Shown here piece by piece: positions 1 through 5,566 of a stretch of 8,423 nt of DNA. The stretch is from Spirochaetaceae bacterium (GTDB lineage: Bacteria > Spirochaetota > Spirochaetia > B11-G9). A model generated the notes under the pieces. It did not search any database. It was not told where the DNA came from and saw only the letters and a program-made list of their open reading frames with translations. The position numbers and the translations under genes were made by a program. The DNA lies in the NCBI GenBank assembly GCA_030643345.1, contig DAOWMA010000067.1, positions 1 through 8,423 of the forward strand, given 5' to 3'. Every line of letters starts with the position of its first letter. Positions within the stretch are counted from its first letter, which is position 1.

Positions 1-1
1 G

Positions 2-1216
2 AAAAACTACATGGCAAACCATTCATTTTCCAGGGGAACAGACCAGATAACAGCCGATGCCTCTATGGTTTTTGTAGGTAATACGAGCAAGAGTGTTTCT
101 TATCTTCTTAAACAGGCTACACTTTTTGATGATCTTCCTCTTCTTTATCAGGATTCAGCCTTTCTTGATAGAATCCACTATTATATTCCAGGATGGGAAG
201 TAAACATAATAAGAAACGAGATGTTCTCAAACGAATTTGGGTTTATTGTTGATTACCTGGCCCAGGTCCTAAAGCTTATGAGGTTCCAGGATTATTCTGA
301 TTTGTACAGAGAGTGGTTTGAACTGGATAAATCTCTATCAACGAGAGACAGAACAGGAATAAATAAGACGTTTTCTGGTCTTATGAAAATAATCTATCCA
401 CATAAAGAGATCTCCAAAGAAGAGGCAGAAGAGCTGCTTAGATTTGCAATGGAGGGAAGAAAAAGAGTTAAACTTGAACTTTATAAGCTGGATTCAACCT
501 ATGATCCGGTATTCTTCAAGTATAAAGATCTTGAAACAGGTGAAGTTATGGAAGTTATCACCCATGAACAAACCCGGTATCCTAATTATTTCCAAAAATT
601 CCATGATGAATCAAATCCTGAAGATATTCCTTCAAAAAAAGTTGTTGTTAAAATTAAAAAACCTGGTGCTCAAAAAGAGCCCATCAAAGAAGTTAAAAGA
701 GAATCTATAATACCTGAGAATAAACACATTAGTATTCAGGAAAATGATACTGGTGTAAGTTACGGGCGTTTATTTTCAGAATATTTAACAGGAGCACACC
801 GTATAGAAATACAGGACCCCTATATTAGAAAGACTTTCCAGATACGTAATCTACTTGAATTTGTCCAGGTTATTGTATCAACAAAAGAAGAGGGTGAAGC
901 AGTTGCTCTTCATCTGATAACCGCAACAGGAGATATTAGGCTAAATGAGATAGAGCCCCATTTTCGGGATATTGCAGATCAACTTATCAATGTTGATATA
1001 AAATTTACCTATGAATTTAATGAGAGTATTCATGACAGACATATCACCACCGATACCGGTTGGAATATCATCCCAGGGAGAGGTCTGGATATCTACCAGA
1101 GGTGGGACAGGGGGGTCCTTGGGTTGGAACAGTACAGTCCTGAATCCAGGCTCACCAGGGCTTTCGATGTTAATTATTTTAGGATGGTGTTAAGTAAGAG
1201 CAGTTTAGTGAAATAA
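2..1216 (+). CDS. brxL: BrxL-type Lon-like AAA+ ATPase with C-terminal MIT_C domain, 5'-partial
   Basis: C-terminal part of a BrxL-family (COG4930) protein of the kind found in BREX and related anti-phage loci. The reading frame is open to the left edge and encodes KNY before the first ATG (position 11). This matches the MK(D/N)YM stretch inside the BrxL ATPase, so that ATG is internal and the Walker A/B region lies upstream. Residues below count from this Met. The AAA+ core continues with SFSRGT (5-10), a sensor-1-like strand ASMVFVGN (17-24), FLDRIHYYIPGW (51-62, R54 possibly an arginine finger) and FGFIVDYLA (76-84). Helical segments with the BrxL-like RDRTGINKTFSGLMKIIYP (112-130) and LLRFAMEGRKRVK (142-154) follow. 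A charged linker (about 195-237) leads to an MITD1-type MIT_C domain (240-392): ENDTGVSYGRLF, DPYIR, SIHDRHI and GWNIIPGRGLD. Classical BrxL has a Lon-like C-terminal protease region at this place; I see no such region here. No co-transcribed gene follows. Family call firm; function in this host inferred. Confidence 0.88.
   Translation, partial: KNYMANHSFSRGTDQITADASMVFVGNTSKSVSYLLKQATLFDDLPLLYQDSAFLDRIHYYIPGWEVNIIRNEMFSNEFGFIVDYLAQVLKLMRFQDYSDLYREWFELDKSLSTRDRTGINKTFSGLMKIIYPHKEISKEEAEELLRFAMEGRKRVKLELYKLDSTYDPVFFKYKDLETGEVMEVITHEQTRYPNYFQKFHDESNPEDIPSKKVVVKIKKPGAQKEPIKEVKRESIIPENKHISIQENDTGVSYGRLFSEYLTGAHRIEIQDPYIRKTFQIRNLLEFVQVIVSTKEEGEAVALHLITATGDIRLNEIEPHFRDIADQLINVDIKFTYEFNESIHDRHITTDTGWNIIPGRGLDIYQRWDRGVLGLEQYSPESRLTRAFDVNYFRMVLSKSSLVK
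728..1186 (+). other. MITD1-type MIT_C (phospholipase D-like) domain region of the BrxL-like protein
   Basis: Domain-level entry. Conserved blocks in order are ENDTGVSY, DPYIRKTFQIRN, LHLITAT, SIHDRHI, GWNIIPGRGLDIYQ and a final SRLTRAFDVNYF. These match the layout of the C-terminal domain of animal MITD1: ENDTGYSY, DPYIR, HLLT, SIHDREI, then GW with GRGLDYF. In MITD1 this PLD-like fold binds membranes during cytokinesis. The HxK dyads of active phospholipase D are not evident, so a binding rather than hydrolytic role is likelier. The bacterial function is unknown to me. Confidence 0.85.
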
Positions 1217-1369
1217 TTCTGGGTATATTTACACAAATTTCTTCTTATATGAAGGTAAAGTTATTTATTATAACTAATAAAAGATGAAACTTAAATTCAG
1301 ACAACAGTAAAAACAGCCATAAAAACTTGATTAAATAGGTAGTATCTATTAAAAAGAGAGTGATCTCTA

Positions 1370-1401
1370 AATAAAAATAACTCTCCACCAGGTAGAGAGT
1401 T
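1370..1401 (-). terminator. Intrinsic terminator of tRNA-Pro
   Basis: Read on the minus strand just after the tRNA 3' end, AACTCTC pairs with GAGAGTT (7 bp). Inner U-G, A-U and C-G pairs extend the stem over a small loop, and ATTTTTATTT follows. A second, weaker hairpin (AGAGA-TCAC-TCTCT) followed by TTTTAAT lies further downstream at about 1351-1368 and may act as a backup. The plus-strand reading lacks a T-tract, so it does not serve the brxL-like gene. Confidence 0.8.
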
Positions 1402-1407
1402 ACGTAG

Positions 1408-1481
1408 TCGGGCTGGGCAGATTTGAACTGCCGACCCCGTGTCCCCCAGACACGTACGCTAAACCCCTGCGCTACAGCCCG
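1408..1481 (-). tRNA. tRNA-Pro (anticodon GGG)
   Basis: A 74-nt cloverleaf can be folded by eye. The acceptor stem CGGGCTG/CAGCCCG is fully paired with discriminator A. The D-stem is GCGC/GCGT, the anticodon stem CGTGT/ACACG with loop CTGGGGG (anticodon GGG, reading CCC/CCU), the variable loop GGGTC, and the T-arm GGCAG-TTCAAAT-CTGCC. C1 opposite the acceptor end with A73 is typical of bacterial tRNA-Pro. The genomic sequence after A73 is CTAC, so the CCA end must be added by nucleotidyltransferase. The gene is monocistronic, with a promoter upstream and a hairpin-T-tract directly downstream. Confidence 0.96.
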
Positions 1482-1493
1482 TTATGAGCAAAA

Positions 1494-1521
1494 ATTAACA
1501 TATAAACTTATTTAGTGTCAA
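1494..1521 (-). promoter_or_regulatory. Sigma-70-type promoter of tRNA-Pro
   Basis: On the minus strand a perfect -35 box TTGACA (1516-1521) is followed by a 16-nt spacer and GTTAAT (1494-1499; TTAATT if a 17-nt spacer is used). Expected initiation lies a few bases before the tRNA 5' end, giving the short leader normal for tRNA genes. The -35 is strong and the -10 is weak. Confidence 0.65.
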
Positions 1522-1583
1522 TGATGAGCTTTTTTATTGTGAATTGAGATTTTTGGGTGTAAACTGCATTATAAGGAGCAGTT

Positions 1584-2066
1584 ATGAAAAGAATATCATT
1601 GATTACAGTTGTTTTCCTTCTTGTATTTACCTTTGCTATTTTTGCTGGACCTTCATTACGAGTGGGTAAAACAGCAGTATCCGCACATCTTGATTTGGGT
1701 AAAAACACAGAGGATTCTATTGCCCAGGTAGGGGTAGTTGTTGAATATGGAATAATAAGTCATCTGTCACTGGGTATGGGTTATGTCTATGTGGACGGCA
1801 GGCATCCCCTTCAGGCCCATGGCCTGGATCTGTTTGTTAAAGGATATGTTTTTGATACATTTTGGGACCTCTACGGGTTTGATATCTATGGTAAAGCAGG
1901 AACGCAAATATATTCTCAGGATGGATTTGGTTTAACCTACACTTTTCTGACAGGTCTGGAGTGGCAGTCACCCTTTAAGATATTTATTGCTATTGAAGGT
2001 GGAGCAGAACTTGAGGATGGAGATTGGGGGCATCTTTCCGGCGGTGTAATTGGAGTTAGAATTTAA
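1584..2066 (+). CDS. Exported small outer-membrane beta-barrel-like protein, unknown function
   Basis: A 160-residue protein with a clear signal peptide: MKR, a hydrophobic core (about residues 5-19) and a small-residue stretch around FAIFAGP, where signal peptidase I would cut near residue 21. The mature part is rich in alternating aromatic/Gly strands (LSLGMGYVYV, LDLFVKGYVF, FDIYGKAG, FGLTYTFLTGLEW, FKIFIAIEGGAE) and ends in GGVIGVRI. This resembles an eight-stranded outer-membrane barrel, though the last residue is Ile rather than the usual Phe. AAGGAG (1573-1578) lies 5 nt before the ATG. The gene stands alone, and its stop codon shares the palindrome TTAA with the stop of the convergent thioesterase gene. 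I do not recognise a specific family. Export is well supported; the barrel is inferred from composition. Confidence 0.78.
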   Translation: MKRISLITVVFLLVFTFAIFAGPSLRVGKTAVSAHLDLGKNTEDSIAQVGVVVEYGIISHLSLGMGYVYVDGRHPLQAHGLDLFVKGYVFDTFWDLYGFDIYGKAGTQIYSQDGFGLTYTFLTGLEWQSPFKIFIAIEGGAELEDGDWGHLSGGVIGVRI

Positions 2067-2464
2067 CCGGAGATGATAAACCTGGCTTTTCCTGTAGCAT
2101 AGACTGTACCTGAGGCATCGCTAATCTCTCCGGAGGTTAGAGCTATTCGACCTTTTACATCTGTTATTTTGCCTTTTATAAATACTTCTGTATCTACAGG
2201 AAGTGGTTTTTTAAACCTGACTGTCAGTTCGGCTGTAACTCCAATCAGTTTAGAGCTGATACATGCATGGGCCATTGTTTCGTCCAGAAGCATAGATATA
2301 AGACCACCGTGGGTCAGGTTTTCCCATCCTGTAAAATAGGCTGGAATTATTAAACTGGTTTCTGCTGTACCATCTTCAGGGTAGGAAAACTTCAGTTTAA
2401 GTCCTCTGTCATTATCTTTGCCGCAGCAGAAACAATGCTGATCACTTTTTAGTTTATTATTCAA
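2063..2464 (-). CDS. PaaI-like hotdog-fold thioesterase
   Basis: A 133-residue single hotdog domain, the usual size for PaaI/YbgC-type acyl-CoA thioesterases that hydrolyse acyl- or aryl-CoA in the cytoplasm. The family signature is THGGLISMLLDETMAHA (51-67): HGG with the helix carrying Asp61/Glu62, the expected catalytic acid position. Strand VTAELTVRFKKPLPVDTEV (76-94) is typical. The N-terminus has CFCCGKDNDRGLKL (11-24), a Cys-rich lead seen in a PaaI subgroup and possibly metal-binding. The start is TTG (2462-2464): AGGGGGG (2474-2480) sits 9 nt upstream and the next in-frame Met is inside the active-site helix. That ribosome site overlaps the stop of the DUF212 gene (14-nt gap), implying co-transcription. 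Substrate cannot be told from sequence. Confidence 0.88.
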   Translation of the reverse strand: MNNKLKSDQHCFCCGKDNDRGLKLKFSYPEDGTAETSLIIPAYFTGWENLTHGGLISMLLDETMAHACISSKLIGVTAELTVRFKKPLPVDTEVFIKGKITDVKGRIALTSGEISDASGTVYATGKARFIISG

Positions 2465-2478
2465 TTGTATGTTCCCCC

Positions 2479-2922
2479 CTATCTGAAAACAGCAAATGCA
2501 ATACCTATTCCAAGGATGGTCCCTGCTACAGCCTGGGGATAAGTGTGCCCAAGCAAAGTTTTAAGGACCTTTGGTTCATATCCATGTTCAAAGAGATAAG
2601 ACAGCTCCTTTGTGATATCATTTAGTACTTCTGCTTGTTTGCCTGCTGCAGCGCGAACACCCGTTGCATCGTGTATAACAATACCTGCCAGTATCATGGA
2701 TATTGTAAAATATGGACTGTTCCATCCGTAGACAAGACCCATAGAGGTTGCAAGAGTTGCAACTGTTGCTGAGTGGGAAGAGGGCATTCCTCCTGTTTCA
2801 ATCATTCTATTTAAGATTAGTTTTCTGTCAAATAAAAGTATAATAAGCGATTTTAATACCTGAGCTGTAAAGGTTGAGAATATTACTGTCAATAAAATCG
2901 AGTTTTCGAGCAAATTGAACAC
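2479..2922 (-). CDS. DUF212 / divergent PAP2 family membrane protein
   Basis: A 147-residue hydrophobic protein matching DUF212 (divergent PAP2, YuiD-like), near the family's usual 150 residues. Signatures are GGMPSSHSATVATLA (44-58), resembling the PSGH/SGH core of PAP2 phosphatases, then VIHDATGVRAAAGKQAEVLN (82-101) and LGHTYPQAVAGTILGI (124-139). Hydrophobic helices lie at about 8-30, 54-65, 70-84 and 129-145. PAP2 relatives dephosphorylate lipid phosphates, but no activity is established for DUF212 as far as I know. GTG (2920-2922) is chosen as start because GGAGGG (2926-2931) lies just upstream; an in-frame TTG follows three codons later. The gene has its own promoter and leads a two-gene unit with the thioesterase. 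Confidence 0.9.
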   Translation of the reverse strand: MFNLLENSILLTVIFSTFTAQVLKSLIILLFDRKLILNRMIETGGMPSSHSATVATLATSMGLVYGWNSPYFTISMILAGIVIHDATGVRAAAGKQAEVLNDITKELSYLFEHGYEPKVLKTLLGHTYPQAVAGTILGIGIAFAVFR

Positions 2923-2955
2923 AATCCCTCCGTACCGTATATTATGAGTGAATGA

Positions 2956-2984
2956 ATTATAGTTAGGTGCAGGTAAAAACTCAA
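2956..2984 (-). promoter_or_regulatory. Sigma-70-type promoter for the DUF212-thioesterase unit
   Basis: On the minus strand TTGAGT (2979-2984), an exact 17-nt spacer and a perfect TATAAT (2956-2961) are seen. Initiation is expected near 2949, leaving a leader of about 27 nt that contains GGAGGG before the GTG start. The promoter lies in the only long gap (68 nt) of the downstream minus-strand series. Confidence 0.75.
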
Positions 2985-2990
2985 GGAGAA

Positions 2991-3401
2991 CTACTTGGTT
3001 TTCTTACCTTTAAAAAGATTTAGAGGTGAATTTTTCTTTTTCTCTGCATCTATCAGTTCCGGATCATCAGGATCTGAGTTATTTGGGATTGATTCCTTTA
3101 CACCTTCTTCAATGGCTTTATGTATATTTTTTTCCTTGGTTTTAAGTTCTTTCTCTTTTAGTTTTGCCTGCTTGCTTTTATTACGAATTTTCAGTTTTTC
3201 CGATTTACTGAGATATGTAAGAAAATAGTAAAAGAAAGAATACAAAACACCTGAAACCAGTGCAACAATTATTACTGCAACAGTCGAAATATTATCATAC
3301 TTATATCCAAAAAGATTTATTGAAGTTTCATAAGATACATTCATAGCAATAAAAACTGCAACAATAAGCAGTGTACCTATATTAATTATCAGACGTATCA
3401 T
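2991..3401 (-). CDS. LapA-like (DUF1049) two-helix membrane protein with charged tail
   Basis: A 136-residue inner-membrane protein. Helix 1 (about 4-20) is followed by the short loop MNVSYETSINLFGYKYDN and helix 2 (about 40-62, STVAVIIVALVSGVLYSFFYYF). That order, with Asn after the first helix, beta-like residues and a Gly-containing second helix, is the LapA/DUF1049 domain plan. LapA in enterobacteria is tied to lipopolysaccharide assembly, but this family is broad. A very Lys/Glu-rich, coiled-coil-like stretch (about 66-100) and a polar C-terminus with PDDPELID complete it and should be cytoplasmic. The ATG overlaps the gpgS stop as ATGA (4 bp), with GGGGGA just upstream inside gpgS, so translation is probably coupled. 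Family call moderate; role unknown. Confidence 0.72.
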   Translation of the reverse strand: MIRLIINIGTLLIVAVFIAMNVSYETSINLFGYKYDNISTVAVIIVALVSGVLYSFFYYFLTYLSKSEKLKIRNKSKQAKLKEKELKTKEKNIHKAIEEGVKESIPNNSDPDDPELIDAEKKKNSPLNLFKGKKTK

Positions 3402-4372
3402 TTATTCCCCCGTTTTTTCAGGTATTCAGGTACTGTTATCATTGGAGGACGCTCCTCCTCAATGATTTCCTGTTCGATAGACTCAAAAACATCGTCATGG
3501 GCCTGAAATTGCCTTAGTATTGTACTCAATTCCGGTATATCTGTCATCATACCATATGATTTCATTCTGTGTAAAAATGTTTGCAGAATACCAAATGCCA
3601 TTTTCCCAAGGCTGATAGTCTCTTGATTTCTGTGTACACGTTGATCAAGATCAGTTTGAGCAAATGCTTCCATCCCATATTCTCTGTATATATCAAGAAG
3701 ATGTGCAGTTTCAACACCATAACCAATAGGGAAGGATAGTTTTTCAAGAACTTCTCTCTTAGCAGCATATTCACCGGAAAGGGGCTGAATGATCGCTGAG
3801 AGTTCCGGAAAAAACAGACTGAACAGAGGTCTTATAAGAATTTCAGTTACTCTGCCGCCTCCGGAAGGTCTGATTCCTTCTGAAAATGCTAAAGGTCTGT
3901 CATAGAAGGCTTTAACATATTTTGTTTTTTTGTTGTAGATCAGAGGTGCAAGTAATCCGTAAACAAACCGCGGGTGAATATTTTTAATATCAGCATCAAT
4001 ATAAACAATAATATCACCATCAAGCTGGTAGATGGCCTTCCACAGGTTTTCTCCCTTCCCCTTCTTGTTATCCAGGTGTGGAAGTATATCTGATGCAAGG
4101 TATGTATCGGCACCAAAAGATCCGGCAACCTCCAGTGTTTTATCTTTAGAGCCTGAATCGATTACTGCAATTTCATCCAGTAAAGGGAATCTTGTCATTA
4201 ACTCCGAATTAAAAAGAACAATTTCCTTTCCAATTGTTTTTTCTTCATTCAGGGTAGGAATACAAAGGGAAATTTTAAGATTCTGTTTCTCTTTCTCTTC
4301 TACAAGTTTTCCCAGATCCTCAAAAGCAGAGTGATGAAATGTATTTTCCCGGATCCAATTATCAATATTCAT
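3398..4372 (-). CDS. gpgS: Glucosyl-3-phosphoglycerate synthase (GT81)
   Basis: Transfers glucose from an NDP-glucose donor to 3-phosphoglycerate, giving glucosyl-3-phosphoglycerate. This is the first committed step to glucosylglycerate, a compatible solute (or methylglucose lipopolysaccharide precursor in mycobacteria). The GT-A domain shows SLCIPTLNEEKTIGKEI (35-51), IDSGSKDKT (71-79), GKGENLWKAI (105-114) and metal-binding DAD (126-128). GGGRVTEILIRPL (171-183), PLSGEYAAKREVLE (197-210), GYGVETAHLLDI (217-228) and QRVHRNQ (244-250, His247 as C-terminal metal ligand) follow. The 324-residue length fits the family. The ATG at 4370-4372 is preferred because AAGGAT (4379-4384) lies 6 nt upstream; an in-frame TTG at 4394-4396 lacks such a site. 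The start overlaps the M20 gene by 11 bp. No GpgP-type phosphatase gene is adjacent. Confidence 0.95.
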   Translation of the reverse strand: MNIDNWIRENTFHHSAFEDLGKLVEEKEKQNLKISLCIPTLNEEKTIGKEIVLFNSELMTRFPLLDEIAVIDSGSKDKTLEVAGSFGADTYLASDILPHLDNKKGKGENLWKAIYQLDGDIIVYIDADIKNIHPRFVYGLLAPLIYNKKTKYVKAFYDRPLAFSEGIRPSGGGRVTEILIRPLFSLFFPELSAIIQPLSGEYAAKREVLEKLSFPIGYGVETAHLLDIYREYGMEAFAQTDLDQRVHRNQETISLGKMAFGILQTFLHRMKSYGMMTDIPELSTILRQFQAHDDVFESIEQEIIEEERPPMITVPEYLKKRGNK

Positions 4373-5531
4373 CACAGTATCCTTTGTCAATTGCAATCAG
4401 CAGGCTTATTAATTGGGCAATTCCCTTATACATGGGATCTATCTTTACTGATTCTGCTGATTTTTCAATAGTCTCAAAACTTGAAATACCTATTGTCAAA
4501 GCAGGAATCCCTGCATCAATAAATGCGGATAGTTCTGACATACTTGGAGTAATTCTTGGCTTTATATCCATAACCTCCATTATCCTTCGGGCATTTGTTA
4601 CAAGAGGATGGGAAAAATCAATTCCTCCGGGTTTACGTCTGGATAGTTCTTTGACAACTACTCTGGAGGCTGTTTTTGATGCAATTTCAATAGCTATATT
4701 GTTGATCTGCTGTAATAACTGTTCTACCATTTCTTCAGATTCACTCTGGATTTCAAACTTCAGTTCAGCTTCTGTTGAAACCTTACTGAATCCCCGTCCG
4801 CTTGAAATAGAGCTGAAAACTATATTTGTGGACGGTCTGTTAGGTGTGGGTATTTCGAGAATACGGTTAATAAATTCATTCACAGTAACTATCGAACTGA
4901 CAGCTCCGAACTGTGTCCAGTCGTATCCTTCAGGGACCCAGTAATGGACTTCACATCTGGCCATACCTACTGCAGAATTGCTTAGTCTTCCCAGTCTTAC
5001 CCCCTCTACAGATAATCCTGTTGAGATGTTTATATCAGTATTATCCAAAAAAAATCGTATTCCCTCCAGATTACCGGCCCCCAGACTTCTGGCCGATCCC
5101 ATAAGTACAAGATTAGAGTTCAGTTCAATACCAAGTTTTTCCAGAATGTAAGGCAGGGAAGCAATCACAGCGAGACCCAGAGCGTTATCCGCTACCCCGG
5201 GGCCGGTAACTGAGTTAGGCTGGATAGAAATGGTGTGGTCTGTTTTTTCGGCATACTCCGAATCCATATGAGCAACAAGAAGTATGTTCTTTTCTCCTGT
5301 TTTACCGGGAAGAATTCCAAGTCCGTTTCCAATTTCATCTGTTGAACAGTTTATAAGATTGTACTGATTAAATCTGTTAACAAGAAAATTCATTCTTGGT
5401 TGTTCATGGAAAGTTGGAGAGGGAATTTCACCAAGCATAACAAGGTTTGTAAGAAGCACATCTCTAATCGCTTTCAGGTTCTCTTCCATTTTTGGGATGG
5501 AGTTAAGGATTTCAGACATTTTATCTTTCAT
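4362..5531 (-). CDS. M20-family metallopeptidase-like protein with degraded active site
   Basis: A 389-residue protein with the M20 zinc-peptidase layout: catalytic half, inserted dimerisation domain (about 190-295) and return to the catalytic half. Conserved are VAHMDSEY (86-93, His88/Asp90 of HxD) and GPGVADNALGLAVIA (110-124, bridging Asp115). The place where M20 enzymes carry the catalytic Glu-Glu reads LMGSARSLGAGNLEGIRFF (143-161), with no acidic pair. Near the C-terminus the usual TDAN segment is SELSAF (332-337), and the final zinc-binding His seems replaced in FETIEKSAESVKI (352-364). SVEGVRLGRL (174-183) is typical. No signal peptide, so it should be cytoplasmic. It may be inactive, a binding protein or a diverged enzyme. 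The start is uncertain: ATG at 5529-5531 has no clear ribosome site, and Met5 is an alternative. It overlaps gpgS. Confidence 0.85.
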   Translation of the reverse strand: MKDKMSEILNSIPKMEENLKAIRDVLLTNLVMLGEIPSPTFHEQPRMNFLVNRFNQYNLINCSTDEIGNGLGILPGKTGEKNILLVAHMDSEYAEKTDHTISIQPNSVTGPGVADNALGLAVIASLPYILEKLGIELNSNLVLMGSARSLGAGNLEGIRFFLDNTDINISTGLSVEGVRLGRLSNSAVGMARCEVHYWVPEGYDWTQFGAVSSIVTVNEFINRILEIPTPNRPSTNIVFSSISSGRGFSKVSTEAELKFEIQSESEEMVEQLLQQINNIAIEIASKTASRVVVKELSRRKPGGIDFSHPLVTNARRIMEVMDIKPRITPSMSELSAFIDAGIPALTIGISSFETIEKSAESVKIDPMYKGIAQLISLLIAIDKGYCDEY

Positions 5532-5566
5532 GTATCTATTCTAACTAAAAAAACAGGAAATCGCAA

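Noticed and set aside
1011..1193. A 60-codon plus-strand frame inside the brxL-like gene
   Set aside because: It lies wholly within the MIT_C coding region in another frame and has no homology-like features.
1351..1368. Hairpin AGAGA-GTGA-TCTCT as plus-strand terminator of the brxL-like gene
   Set aside because: On the plus strand it is followed by A-rich sequence rather than a T-tract. It makes more sense as a weak backup terminator on the minus strand.
1535..1563. Possible promoter for the exported protein gene (TTGTGA ... TGTAAA)
   Set aside because: The spacer is only 15 nt and both boxes are poor. The TATAAG nearer the gene overlaps the ribosome site and is too close to the start.
1508..1708. 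Minus-strand 66-codon frame across the start of the exported protein gene
   Set aside because: It covers the tRNA promoter and the signal peptide region in antisense, with no supporting ribosome site or recognisable product.
4394..4396. TTG start eight codons upstream for gpgS
   Set aside because: The ATG at 4370-4372 has AAGGAT at proper distance and gives the usual family length, while the TTG has no ribosome site.
4339..4944. A 201-codon plus-strand frame opposite the M20-like gene
   Set aside because: It is antisense to a gene with clear family motifs, lacks a ribosome site and resembles the complement of a conserved coding strand.
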